Assembly (NCBI GenBank): GCA_016716525.1
Contig: JADJWE010000001.1
Span: 1,364,001-1,428,000 of the forward strand
Reading direction: 5' to 3'
Source: Candidatus Flexicrinis affinis
GTDB taxonomy: Bacteria > Chloroflexota > Anaerolineae > Aggregatilineales > Phototrophicaceae
DNA length: 64,000 nucleotides
Shown here: positions 51,433 to 60,565 of the stretch, piece after piece
Numbering within the stretch: the stretch's first letter is position 1
How the letters are laid out: each line of letters opens with the position of its first letter
The notes under the pieces: model-generated
Seen by the model: only the letters and a program-made list of their open reading frames with translations
Told to the model about the DNA's origin: nothing
Databases searched by the model: none
Made by a program: the position numbers and the translations under genes

Positions 51433-53169
51433 TTGACAATCCAGCAGGACCTCGACCTGCGCTGGCTTGCGCGGCGAGTGATGAAACACCGCAGGGCGGC
51501 ACTGCTATCGCTGTTTTTCGGGATGGTTGGTGGTGTGACTACCGCGGCAGAGCCCTATCTGGTCGGCACGCTTATTGACGAAATTCGCTCGGGCGCCGAG
51601 CAGGGAAGACTGCTGGAGTTCGTATTGCTGATTCTGGGCATCGCTGCCGTGAACCTGTTGGCCTACAACATGCTGCGGCTGTACAGCGGTGAGGTTGCAT
51701 ACTCGGTCGATTACGACCTGCGGCAGACCGCGTTCGAGAACATGGTCCGTCTCGATCAGGACTTCTATCAGCGTTATTCCAGCGGCGACCTGCTCTCGCG
51801 AGTTCACAACGACATGAACGTGATCTGGCGCCTGAACGCCCTCACATTCCTGCGCCTTGGCACGGCCGCGTTCATGCTCGCGACAACGTTCGTATTGCTG
51901 GCACAGATTAGTTTGGGTTTGTCCCTGATCGTGTTCGTCGTGCTGACAATCTCGACGATCATACAAGTCAAGGCGGGTCTTGCTCTGCGCGTCATCTTCG
52001 AGGACGTGCAAGATCAGGGCGGCGTGCTGTCGGGGTTTGTCCAAGACTCGGTCACAGGAATCCAGACAATCAAGACGACCGGGCGCGAAGAAAGCGTCGC
52101 GGCTAAGTATTACGACGAGAACATGACGTACCGCCGCAAGTGGTTGCGCTTCCGGCGGCGCAACGAGCCGGTCGGCATGCTGCCGAACATGGTGAGCGAA
52201 TTGACGGCCGCCATCGTAGTGATGATCGGTGGGGTCATGGCGATCGACGGCGCGCTGTCGGTTGGGGACTTCACCAGCTTCCTGCTTTACCTCGGGGTTA
52301 CCAGCGTTTGGCTGTTGAACCTCGGCACGGTGTATCAACGGTATCAGCAAGCCAAAGGCGCACTGAACCGCATCGCGCCGCTGCTGCAAGAATCGAAGAT
52401 CCAGTCGCCAGAGCATGCGATCGTGATCGATGAGCCGGAGGGCGATATTCGCTTCGAGGGCGTGAGTTTGACGCTCGACGGCACCCGCGTACTTGACGAC
52501 ATAGATCTGCATATCGCCGCAGGCGAGTTCGTTGCGATTGTCGGCCCGACCGGCTGTGGAAAGTCGCAGTTGGTGAACTTGCTCGCGCGGATCACCGATC
52601 CGACCGAGGGCAGCGTGCTGATCGACGGGCATGATGTCCGTACGCTCGATCTCGAGATGCTGCGCCACATTGTCACGTACGTTCCCCAAAGCACGTTCTT
52701 GTTCAGCCAGCGACTGGACGCGAACATCGCCATGGGAGAGACGGACGTGAGCGAAGACGACCTCGAGTCGGCAGTGGAGCGGTCGCGCCTCAGCAACGAT
52801 CTGCCGCAGCTGACGCGCGGCCTCGAAACACTCGTGGGCGAGCGAGGTGTGATGCTTTCAGGTGGACAAAAGCAGCGGGTTGCCATCGCGCGAGCACTCG
52901 TGCGTGACCCCAAGATCCTCGTGCTCGATGATGCGCTCTCAAGCGTGGATACGCATACCGCGGCCGAAATCCTCGATGAGCTTGGCGAGGTCTTGGAGCA
53001 GCGTACTAGCATCGTCATCGCGCATCGTGCCGCCACAGTGCGTGACGCAGATCGAATTGTCGTGATGTCGCAAGGGCGCATTGAAGCCGTGGGAACTCAC
53101 GATCAACTGCTCGGACGAAATGCGTTCTATACGCAGTTGGTCGAACGTGAAATGATGTTGGAGAACTAG
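51433..53169 (+). CDS. ABC exporter half-transporter with degenerate Walker B
   Basis: TTG start, 578 residues. A six-helix type IV (exporter) membrane domain spans about 1-325 and the nucleotide-binding domain 345-570: Walker A GPTGCGKSQ, signature LSGGQKQRVAIARAL, Walker B ILVLDDALSSVD and the switch His in IVIAHR. The catalytic glutamate after Walker B is Asp, as in the TM287-like subunit of heterodimeric exporters, so its ATP site is expected to be non-hydrolytic. The partner gene follows six bases after the stop. It exports an unknown substrate, possibly drugs or lipids. Confidence 0.92.
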   Translation: MTIQQDLDLRWLARRVMKHRRAALLSLFFGMVGGVTTAAEPYLVGTLIDEIRSGAEQGRLLEFVLLILGIAAVNLLAYNMLRLYSGEVAYSVDYDLRQTAFENMVRLDQDFYQRYSSGDLLSRVHNDMNVIWRLNALTFLRLGTAAFMLATTFVLLAQISLGLSLIVFVVLTISTIIQVKAGLALRVIFEDVQDQGGVLSGFVQDSVTGIQTIKTTGREESVAAKYYDENMTYRRKWLRFRRRNEPVGMLPNMVSELTAAIVVMIGGVMAIDGALSVGDFTSFLLYLGVTSVWLLNLGTVYQRYQQAKGALNRIAPLLQESKIQSPEHAIVIDEPEGDIRFEGVSLTLDGTRVLDDIDLHIAAGEFVAIVGPTGCGKSQLVNLLARITDPTEGSVLIDGHDVRTLDLEMLRHIVTYVPQSTFLFSQRLDANIAMGETDVSEDDLESAVERSRLSNDLPQLTRGLETLVGERGVMLSGGQKQRVAIARALVRDPKILVLDDALSSVDTHTAAEILDELGEVLEQRTSIVIAHRAATVRDADRIVVMSQGRIEAVGTHDQLLGRNAFYTQLVEREMMLEN

Positions 53170-53175
53170 CTCGCC

Positions 53176-54969
53176 ATGACGGTAATGCAACCGATCGCGT
53201 CGGTCGAGCGCGCAGAAGGAACGACGTTTAGCGACAGCTACCTGCTGTGGATGTTGGGTAAGTTCCTGCGTCCGTACGTGTGGCATTTGGCGTCTATTGG
53301 CGCGATGTTGGTCGGAGTGACGCTTCTCTCGCTTATTCCGCCGCTGATTATCCAGCGTGCGGTCGACGGACCCATTGCTAGCGGCGACACCTCCGGTCTC
53401 GTGCCGCTCGCCATCCTGTACACGTTGTGTGTGCCTGGGATCTTTGGCCTTCGTTTCCTGTACACCTACGTACTGCAGACTGTGGGTCAGAACGCACTAG
53501 CGGCGATTCGTCAGCGGCTGTTTGAGCACGTGTTGTCTCTTGACTCGCGTTACTTCAACACCACACCGGTCGGCCAAATCGTTTCGAAGCTGACAAGTGA
53601 TGTCGAGACGCTCACTGAGCTTCTCTCGACCAGCATCGTAATGGTTGTCAGCAACGGGGTAACGCTGCTCGGCCTTGTTGTGGCCATGCTGCTTTTGAAC
53701 TGGCAGCTCGCCGTAATTGGGCTGGGCGTTATTGTGCCGATGGTGCTGGCAACGATCTACTTCCGGCGTGGAATCCGACAGTTGTCTTCCCGCCTACACC
53801 GCATCGCCGCCGATTACCTGGCGTTCAACAACGAACGGTTCGCCGGCATGTTGGTCGTGCAGCTGTTCGGTCTGCAGAAGAAGAGCATCGAGCAGTTTGA
53901 CGAGCTGAATCGCGCGCACCGGGACACACACATGGTGCTGCGTGATACCTATACGCGCTACTCATCGTTCAACATGGCGATGTCGGCGATAGGGCTAAGC
54001 CTTGTACTCGTCGGCGGCGTAATCGGGATTGCGAACGGCTGGGCCACGGTCGGAATCCTGCTGGCCATGATCCAGTATTCGCGGCGCAGCTTTGAGCCGA
54101 TCTTGCTGCTTGCGGACCAGTTCTCGCAAATCCAGATGGCGCTGTCGGCCGGGGAACGCATGGCGCGCTTACTCCGCGTTGAAACCTCGATCCCCGAACC
54201 GGCTCAGCCGAAGCATGTCGTCGGCACCGAGAAGGAAATCACATTCGAGGACGTCACGTTCTCGTACGAGCCGGGTGCTCCGGTGCTGCGCGGGGTCAAC
54301 CTGCACATTCCGGCCAACCAGCGGATCGCCATTGTCGGCGCGACAGGGGCAGGCAAGACGACTTTCGCGGGCTTGATCTCGCGGTTCTACGACGTGGATG
54401 AGGGGCGCATCTGCATCAACGGCGTCGACGTACGAGATTTGAGCAGTGCGGAACTGCGCGAGCTCGTAATGGTCGTCCCGCAAACACCGTACTGCTTTCA
54501 CGGGACCATTGCCGAGAATCTGAAGCTGTTCGATCCGACAATTGACGACGATCGGATGTATGAGGCTGCCAAAGCCGCCTACGCCGCTCCGTTTATCGAG
54601 GCGCTTCCGGGCAGGTACAACTTCAAGTTGATGCCGGGTGGGGCGAATTTGTCGCAGGGACAGCGACAGCTTCTGGCGCTCGCCCGCGCACTTCTTCACA
54701 GCCCGCAAAGCATTCTGGTGTTGGATGAGGCGACCAGCAACATCGACACGGAGACCGAAATGCTGATCCAGCAGGCACTGGATGTCGTGCTATCCGGCCG
54801 AACCAGCATTGTCATTGCGCATAGACTGAGCACGGTCAAGAACAGCGATCGAATTCTGGTGATGCAGCGCGGCGAGATCGTAGAAGACGGGACACACAAC
54901 GACCTGATGCTGCGCGGCGGCTTGTATCGCGCGCTCTACGAACGGCACTTCATTGACGATGCGGTCTAG
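53176..54969 (+). CDS. ABC exporter half-transporter, catalytic subunit
   Basis: 597 residues: membrane domain about 30-330 (GQIVSKLTSDVETLTELLS) and nucleotide-binding domain 355-590. Walker A is GATGAGKTT, Walker B ILVLDEATSNID with the normal catalytic Glu, and IVIAHRLSTV the H-loop. The signature reads LSQGQRQLLALARAL, LSQGQ as in TM288 subunits. Together with the upstream gene it makes an asymmetric heterodimer with one consensus and one degenerate ATP site. The substrate is unknown. The cyclophilin gene starts 117 bases later. Confidence 0.93.
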   Translation: MTVMQPIASVERAEGTTFSDSYLLWMLGKFLRPYVWHLASIGAMLVGVTLLSLIPPLIIQRAVDGPIASGDTSGLVPLAILYTLCVPGIFGLRFLYTYVLQTVGQNALAAIRQRLFEHVLSLDSRYFNTTPVGQIVSKLTSDVETLTELLSTSIVMVVSNGVTLLGLVVAMLLLNWQLAVIGLGVIVPMVLATIYFRRGIRQLSSRLHRIAADYLAFNNERFAGMLVVQLFGLQKKSIEQFDELNRAHRDTHMVLRDTYTRYSSFNMAMSAIGLSLVLVGGVIGIANGWATVGILLAMIQYSRRSFEPILLLADQFSQIQMALSAGERMARLLRVETSIPEPAQPKHVVGTEKEITFEDVTFSYEPGAPVLRGVNLHIPANQRIAIVGATGAGKTTFAGLISRFYDVDEGRICINGVDVRDLSSAELRELVMVVPQTPYCFHGTIAENLKLFDPTIDDDRMYEAAKAAYAAPFIEALPGRYNFKLMPGGANLSQGQRQLLALARALLHSPQSILVLDEATSNIDTETEMLIQQALDVVLSGRTSIVIAHRLSTVKNSDRILVMQRGEIVEDGTHNDLMLRGGLYRALYERHFIDDAV

Positions 54970-55085
54970 GGTTCACGTCGACAAGATGAGCGGTTGAGTA
55001 CTGTCTGCATACGGCATCTAGTGTAGGGCGAATATTCCAGTACAATCGGTCAAGCTTCCGGCATGAGTGAGAGGTTGTTCCCATA

Positions 55086-56381
55086 ATGCGTCGATGGCCG
55101 CTGTTTCTGATTCTTTGTGCGGTGTTGTTGGTGACACCCGCTGCTGCGCAGCAGACCGGGGCGGACGCGGCCGAGTATGCCGAGGCGCCTGCAATCGTGA
55201 CATCTGCCGGGACACCGGCGGAGCTGTGCGACTCGTATGAGGCCCCCGAGCGCGCGGCCGAGCAGTTCACCACTGCCGAAGACGTCCTCGAGCCCGGCGT
55301 CGACTATCGAGCCGTGTTTTGCACGGATGCCGGTGCGATCTATATCGACCTGCTTGAGGACCTCACGCCGCTGACGGTCAACAGCTTCGTGTTCCTCGCC
55401 TACAACGACTTCTACAACGGTACGATCTTCCACCGTGTCATTGCCGATTTCATGGCGCAGGGCGGCGACCCGACCGGCACTGGGGCAGGTGGCCCCGGCT
55501 ATCAGTTCGCTGACGAGCCAGTGCCGTTTCTGTTCTTCGACCGTCCGGGTTGGCTGGCGATGGCCAATGCCGGGCCCGGAACGAACGGATCGCAGTTCTT
55601 TATCACCACGGCGACGGCACAGCATCTGGACTACCAACACACGATCTTCGGAGAGGTGTTGGAGGGGCAAGACAACGTCGACTCCATCCTGCTCCGCGAT
55701 CCCGAGGCCGGTGGCGACGCGACGACTCTGAACGCGGTCCTCATCGTCAAAGATCCCACCCTGGTTGAATCGACGTACGCCGTACCTGAACCCCTAACGA
55801 GCGAAGCTATTGCGACGGCGCTCGGTAGTGACAGCGTGATCGCTGCCGCGGCGTCGTTGTTCGGGAATTTTCCGGCGCAAGAGGTCGCGGTGACGTCGGA
55901 TAGTCAACCGGTCGCAGACGTCGCTGCCGCGCTGCCTGCGGCGGCGCGTGGGGCGCTTGTCGAACTCGCGGAGCTTTACGAGATCTCAACGGTGTTTCGC
56001 TCGGAAATGGCCGCAGTGAATTGCAGCCTCGACATCATCCCGTTTGTGTCGATCGGCTACACGCTGTACGAGACGCCCGATGCAGAGACGGCTGCCGCTG
56101 CGCTCGAAGATCCGGCGTTGACGACACTAGGAATTGCCAATGGGCAGACGCAGGTGGCCGGTTTTGCATACGGCAGCCCGGTGTATGTGGGTGAAACGTC
56201 CGGCTGTGATGCGACGGCGACGGCAGGGCGGGTGTTCTACACACGCGGGCGCTACATCGTGGAGGCCGAGACGGTGCTTCCAGCCGACTCGCCTTATACA
56301 CCGGACCTGATCATCGGACGCCTCTCGTCGATCATCTTCGACCGCGCCCTTTCCGACGTCATGCGGTCCGACATTCGGTAA
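55086..56381 (+). CDS. Secreted cyclophilin-type peptidyl-prolyl isomerase with C-terminal extension
   Basis: 431 residues with an N-terminal signal peptide (cleavage near AAAQQ, residue 22). The cyclophilin domain (about 80-225) has the catalytic FHRVIADFMAQGGDPTGTG (Arg), GPGTNGSQFFITTA and the HTIFGEV strand. About 200 further residues form an unassigned beta-rich domain with two cysteines (NCSLD, SGCDAT). It would catalyse Xaa-Pro isomerisation outside the membrane. It is a separate unit closed by a strong terminator. Confidence 0.9.
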   Translation: MRRWPLFLILCAVLLVTPAAAQQTGADAAEYAEAPAIVTSAGTPAELCDSYEAPERAAEQFTTAEDVLEPGVDYRAVFCTDAGAIYIDLLEDLTPLTVNSFVFLAYNDFYNGTIFHRVIADFMAQGGDPTGTGAGGPGYQFADEPVPFLFFDRPGWLAMANAGPGTNGSQFFITTATAQHLDYQHTIFGEVLEGQDNVDSILLRDPEAGGDATTLNAVLIVKDPTLVESTYAVPEPLTSEAIATALGSDSVIAAAASLFGNFPAQEVAVTSDSQPVADVAAALPAAARGALVELAELYEISTVFRSEMAAVNCSLDIIPFVSIGYTLYETPDAETAAAALEDPALTTLGIANGQTQVAGFAYGSPVYVGETSGCDATATAGRVFYTRGRYIVEAETVLPADSPYTPDLIIGRLSSIIFDRALSDVMRSDIR

Positions 56382-56403
56382 GTACCGCGCATCACTGAGA
56401 CTG

Positions 56404-56433
56404 AAAACGGGGCCGATCGGCCCCGTTTTTTTT
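56404..56433. terminator. Bidirectional terminator between cyclophilin and permease genes
   Basis: AAAACGGGGCC and GGCCCCGTTTT form an 11-base-pair stem around GATC, followed by a long T-run on the plus strand; an A/T stretch serves the minus strand too. It separates two converging genes. Confidence 0.92.
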
Positions 56434-56450
56434 CGTTGTGGTAGTTGCGA

Positions 56451-57380
56451 CTACTTCGTGCTGGTCGGATCGAACGCGTCGCGGACGCCGTCTCCGATGA
56501 CATACAGGCACAGCACCGTGACCCAGATGCACAGCCCCGGCGGCAGGATGAGGTGAACGCCTCCTGCGCGGACATATTCCTGCGCATCGGTGAGCATATT
56601 GCCCCACGTCGCCTGCGGAATCTGAACCCCGAAGCCGAGGAAGCTGAGACCAGCTTCTGCGAGCATCAAGCCGCCAATTGAACGCATCAGCACGATAACC
56701 GTGATCGAGATCAGGTTCGGGGCGATGTGGATGAACATGATTCGCCAGACCGACGCGCCGAGAGCGCGAGCGCTCAGGACGTAGTCGAGATTGCGTATCT
56801 GAAGCGTTTGACCCCGTATCAAGCGCGTGACGCCTGTCCAACTGATTAACGCAATTACGAAGATCAGCGACTCGGCAGTCGGGCGGAAGAGCGCAGCGAT
56901 GAGGATCAACAGGTACAGCGCGGGGATCGAGTCCAGCGTCGTGATGACCCAGTTCATGATGTCGTCGACGATGCCGCCGAAGAAGCCCGTGATCACGCCG
57001 AGGGTCAAGCCGACCGAAATCGAGATGATCGCGCCGAAGAACCCGATACCGAGGCTGACGCGCCCAGCATGCAGCAAACGCGCAAGCTGATCGCGACCGA
57101 GATCGTCTGTGCCCAGTATGTGGCCGGGGCTGCCCCAGCCCTGCATGCGGTTAAACGCATCGGTCGTGTTCGGGTCGATCTGCAGAATGTGCTGGGTGAT
57201 GAGCGGGCCGAACAGAGCCAGCGTACTCAGCACAAGCAAGACGATCGCCGCGAACATGGTAAGCCGGTCGCGGAGCAATCGGTATATGGCACGCTGGAAC
57301 AACGACTTGCTGACAATCGCCTCTTCGAGATTCGGCTCACCGAGCTGTGTGATCGAGGTGGCCTTAGATGTGGATGCCAT
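56451..57380 (-). CDS. Oligopeptide/dipeptide ABC transporter permease (DppC-like)
   Basis: 309 residues with six hydrophobic segments and the OppC-type N-terminal domain. The EAA loop (RALGASVWRIMFIHIAPN, about 205-222) that contacts the ATPase is intact, as is the GTDDLGRDQLARLLHAGRVS block of DppC proteins. It moves a di- or oligopeptide (or nickel/opine) inward with DppB, encoded 18 bases upstream. The ATPase genes dppD and dppF are not in the window, so ATPase subunits must come from elsewhere. Confidence 0.92.
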   Translation of the reverse strand: MASTSKATSITQLGEPNLEEAIVSKSLFQRAIYRLLRDRLTMFAAIVLLVLSTLALFGPLITQHILQIDPNTTDAFNRMQGWGSPGHILGTDDLGRDQLARLLHAGRVSLGIGFFGAIISISVGLTLGVITGFFGGIVDDIMNWVITTLDSIPALYLLILIAALFRPTAESLIFVIALISWTGVTRLIRGQTLQIRNLDYVLSARALGASVWRIMFIHIAPNLISITVIVLMRSIGGLMLAEAGLSFLGFGVQIPQATWGNMLTDAQEYVRAGGVHLILPPGLCIWVTVLCLYVIGDGVRDAFDPTSTK

Positions 57381-57398
57381 ATCGCGGGTTCCTCGCCA

Positions 57399-58472
57399 CT
57401 AGTCGAAACGAATACGGGGATCGATGATCCCGTAGAGGATGTCAGATAACAGGTAGCCCAAAATGGTCGAGATCCCTGCGAACACGGTAGCCGCCATCAC
57501 GATCGGGTAGTCTCGACTCGTGACTGCGGCGACGACCGTACGCCCGACGCCGGGCCAGTTGAAGATTGTCTCGGTGATTACGGCGCCTCCCCAGATACCG
57601 GCAATGGCCGGGCCAAGGAATGTCGCAATCGGGATCAAGGCGTTACGTGCGCCATGGCGCAGCCAAACCGTGCGGCTGCTCAAGCCTTTGGCCCGCGCTG
57701 TGCGCATGTAGTCCTGTGACACGACCTCCAACATCGATGCGCGCATAAACCGCGAGTAGGCGGAAATACCGCCGGTCGCAAGCACAAACGTTGGGAGGAT
57801 CAGGTACTCGAGCCGCTGGAAAATCGGCGGACACGATGGATCCAGTGTTACGCGACATCGGTCGCCGAGTGGCAAGATCTGAAGCTGCGCACCGAAGATC
57901 AGCAGCAGCAAGATTGCCAGGAAGAAGATCGGAACGGCGTCAAACACCACGGCGAGGATGCGCGTGATGTGATCGAACCAGCGATCATGGTAGACCGCGG
58001 CGACCACGCCGACCAAGACGCCAATGGATGCGCCCACGACCAGCGATGCGACACCGAGTTCGATCGATGCGGGCAGTCGTTCCAAGATGATGGGTAATAC
58101 TGCACGGCTTCGAACAAACGAGATGCCGAAGTCACCGCGCAGGATGCCGCGCCGGTCACCGGGGGGTAGGGGTTCTCCGTTCGGGCCAGTATGCCCGATC
58201 AAGAAACTCCGGTCGGCAATCTTGTCACCGTCCGTGTCCCAGCGCAGCCAGTCATCGCCTGCGAGCCAACGGAGGTACTGCACGGGGATCGGGTCACTGA
58301 CGCCGAGCTGGATCTTCAGCGCCTCGACTTCGGCCGGCTTGAGGTTTGCACCGAATGCGAGTGCAGCGACTGGACCGCCGGGCGTGATCGCCATGAGAAA
58401 GTAGGACAGGATCGTAATCCCGAAGAAGATCGGGATCGCCTGTATCACGCGGCGAAGTACGTATTTATACAT
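57399..58472 (-). CDS. Oligopeptide/dipeptide ABC transporter permease (DppB-like)
   Basis: 357 residues from ATG 58470-58472 (MYKYVLRRVIQAIPIFFGIT, the usual DppB start; the frame opens 14 codons earlier). Six transmembrane segments, the EAA motif MRTARAKGLSSRTVWLRHG near residues 258-276 and the WPGVGR C-terminal block are visible. A long soluble loop of about 60 residues (WLAGDDWLRWDTDGDK) lies after the first helix. It forms the membrane channel with DppC. A stem-loop at 58525-58559 separates it from the upstream substrate-binding protein gene, likely lowering permease expression relative to the binding protein. Confidence 0.92.
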   Translation of the reverse strand: MYKYVLRRVIQAIPIFFGITILSYFLMAITPGGPVAALAFGANLKPAEVEALKIQLGVSDPIPVQYLRWLAGDDWLRWDTDGDKIADRSFLIGHTGPNGEPLPPGDRRGILRGDFGISFVRSRAVLPIILERLPASIELGVASLVVGASIGVLVGVVAAVYHDRWFDHITRILAVVFDAVPIFFLAILLLLIFGAQLQILPLGDRCRVTLDPSCPPIFQRLEYLILPTFVLATGGISAYSRFMRASMLEVVSQDYMRTARAKGLSSRTVWLRHGARNALIPIATFLGPAIAGIWGGAVITETIFNWPGVGRTVVAAVTSRDYPIVMAATVFAGISTILGYLLSDILYGIIDPRIRFD

Positions 58473-58524
58473 GGTTCGAACCCTAACACTAAACCAACAG
58501 CACAGCAAAAACACCCACCTAAGG

Positions 58525-58559
58525 GCATCCCCCCTCCACAGGTAGCGGAAGGGGGATGC
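58525..58559 (-). terminator. Intercistronic stem-loop between binding-protein and permease genes
   Basis: GCATCCCCC (58525-58533) pairs with GGGGGATGC (58551-58559), nine base pairs around a 17-base loop. A T-run occurs only about 16 bases later, so it probably attenuates or stabilises the transcript rather than fully terminating. Confidence 0.6.
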
Positions 58560-58589
58560 TGATGCTCAGATTAGGCGCCTAGACCGTGC

Positions 58590-60377
58590 TTACGGGGCGA
58601 CGAACCAGGATTCTTCATTCCACAGAACCTCGAGCGAAGCCTGTGGGCGCGGGTCCCAACCCTCGATGCTTAGCTGACCAACGGCAAGGGTCTGAGCGAT
58701 ACCAATCCAGATCCACGGGCTTTCATCGTGGAGGATGGTGTACGCTTCGCCGTACAGGGCCTTGCGCTCGTCGATATCGCAGCCGGGCAGGGCCCGGGCG
58801 GTATCGAGCAGCTCGTCAACACGGGCGTTGTAGTACGAGCCGGTGTTGAATCCGCTGCCGGGGATATCGGCTTGCGTCGAGAAGGTGGCGCTGACGCCGT
58901 CCGGATCAAACGGGAAGCCGAAGCCCCAGAAGATCATGATCGCATCGTAGGTCTGGCCGGTCAGGTCGTCGACGAGCACGTTGAAGTCGATCGCCGAGAA
59001 GTTGACCTTCACGCCAAGACGGCCCCACTGATCCTGCAAGAGGACGCCAAGGGCTTCCTGAGAGGTGTTGCCAGCATTGGTCAGCAGTTCGAATTCCATT
59101 GGCGAACCCGCGAACGCCGGATCGACCGACAGGTAGTCGCAACTCACGCATTCACGCACGCCATCACCGTCTTCGTCGACCCATCCGGCCTCGTCCAGAA
59201 GCTGGTTGGCCATGTCAGGATCGAACGGATAGACCTCAAGGTCGGTCGGGAAGGCCCAGTCATCAGGGCGGCTGTGGGTCGGCATCTGGATGCCAAGGCC
59301 TGCGAACACGCCTTCATTGATCTCCGCGAAGTTCATGCCGTAATTGAGCGCCTGGCGAACTTTCAAGCCGCCGGGGGTCGCAACGCCGTCAAGGGTGTAG
59401 CCACCGAAGATCGGATGCTGGCTCTGATCGAGGCGATTGCCTTCTTCGTCAAGTGCCGGCTGCGGGTTGTTCGGGTCGGCCATGTTGAAGCTGAGGAAGC
59501 GGGTGTTTGCGCGGGTGCTGTAGTGGCCGTAATACTCGCCGTTGGCAACGCGCTCGCCAAGTTCTGGAACGCGGGCAGTCGGAACGCCCATGTAGGTCAG
59601 CTGACCAACAAGGAACTGCTCAGTCTGAACCGTCTGATCTGCAACGTTCTTGTAGATCCAGCCCTGAGGGACCACGACGCCATCGACCCACTCAGTGTTG
59701 GCGGCCAACGTGACCTGTTCGCCCGGACGGAAGTTCAGGAAGTTCCACGGGCCCGCAGTCACCGCCGGGTTGAGGTTTTCTTCGCTGTCGTTCATGTCAG
59801 CACGCTCAGGGAAGATCTGGTTGTAGTAGTGGGCCGGAACAACCTGCAGGGCACCAGCGCTATCGATGGCGTTGCAGTCCGGGTTGTTGAACGTGACGAC
59901 CACGGTCGTCGCATCGGGCGACTCGACGTTGGCGATGATATCGCGGAGGTCGACGAACGAACCGGAGAGGTTGACCGACGGATCCTGCACCGAATCCCAG
60001 AAGTACTGGACATCGGCGGAGGTGACGGGGGTGCCATCGCTCCAGAACAGGTCGTCGCGCAGCGTGAAGGTGTAAACGAGGTTGTCATCCGACACGGACC
60101 AGTCGGTCACGAGCGCCTGTTCCGCGCCGGGAGCCCAGAAGCCGGTCTCGTCATCGAGCCCGATGAAGTCCGGGAAGATGCGGCCGATGATCGTGTTAGA
60201 GGTTCCATCGTTCGACAGAATCGGATTGAACGTGGCGGGGTCAGCGCCGAAGTTCGGCAGGATGAGCGGAGTGCCGGAGGCGGCAGTCGGCTCGTCCTGA
60301 GCGGCGACCGGCACAACCAATGCTGCGATAAGCAGCATCAGCATGCCTGCAACCACGATGCGGGAAAGATGCTTCAT
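58590..60377 (-). CDS. Extracellular solute-binding protein, family 5 (peptide transporter)
   Basis: 595 residues from ATG 60375-60377, preceded by GGGAGAAAG. A signal peptide (about 1-26, ending AAQDE) without a lipobox cysteine, then the family 5 SBP fold: LRDDLFWSDGTPVTSADVQY, a repeat of substrate-binding strands, VRQALNYGMN, and an elongated C-lobe. It captures oligopeptides or related solutes outside the membrane for DppB/DppC. It is the first gene of the transporter unit, 118 bases before dppB, and follows the two-component genes on the same strand. The ligand is unknown. Confidence 0.93.
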   Translation of the reverse strand: MKHLSRIVVAGMLMLLIAALVVPVAAQDEPTAASGTPLILPNFGADPATFNPILSNDGTSNTIIGRIFPDFIGLDDETGFWAPGAEQALVTDWSVSDDNLVYTFTLRDDLFWSDGTPVTSADVQYFWDSVQDPSVNLSGSFVDLRDIIANVESPDATTVVVTFNNPDCNAIDSAGALQVVPAHYYNQIFPERADMNDSEENLNPAVTAGPWNFLNFRPGEQVTLAANTEWVDGVVVPQGWIYKNVADQTVQTEQFLVGQLTYMGVPTARVPELGERVANGEYYGHYSTRANTRFLSFNMADPNNPQPALDEEGNRLDQSQHPIFGGYTLDGVATPGGLKVRQALNYGMNFAEINEGVFAGLGIQMPTHSRPDDWAFPTDLEVYPFDPDMANQLLDEAGWVDEDGDGVRECVSCDYLSVDPAFAGSPMEFELLTNAGNTSQEALGVLLQDQWGRLGVKVNFSAIDFNVLVDDLTGQTYDAIMIFWGFGFPFDPDGVSATFSTQADIPGSGFNTGSYYNARVDELLDTARALPGCDIDERKALYGEAYTILHDESPWIWIGIAQTLAVGQLSIEGWDPRPQASLEVLWNEESWFVAP

Positions 60378-60530
60378 GTGACTTTCTCCCCATGTACTTG
60401 AGACTATAGGTTCGGCGCCCCAGTGCACCGAATGCGCCCGGCAAACCGGGCGTGGACTTACAATATGGCACCCACGATGATCCACCGCAGGCGTCCCGTA
60501 CGAAATCCACGCTAGAAATTAACACATCCG

Positions 60531-60562
60531 GTTGGGTTTTCCAGCGAAAACCTGTTGGGTTT
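60531..60562 (-). repeat. Direct repeats between the histidine kinase and transporter genes
   Basis: GTTGGGTTT occurs at 60531-60539 and again at 60554-60562 (23-base period). A seven-base-pair inverted repeat (60535-60541 with 60546-60552) lies between. The 188-base gap 60378-60565 otherwise holds a possible TATAGT -10 (minus strand, 60403-60408) for the binding-protein gene. Confidence 0.4.
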
Positions 60563-60565
60563 CTG

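Noticed and set aside
58728..60401. 557-codon open frame on the plus strand
   Set aside because: Exactly antisense to the solute-binding protein gene, whose signal peptide, family motifs and ribosome-binding site are clear.
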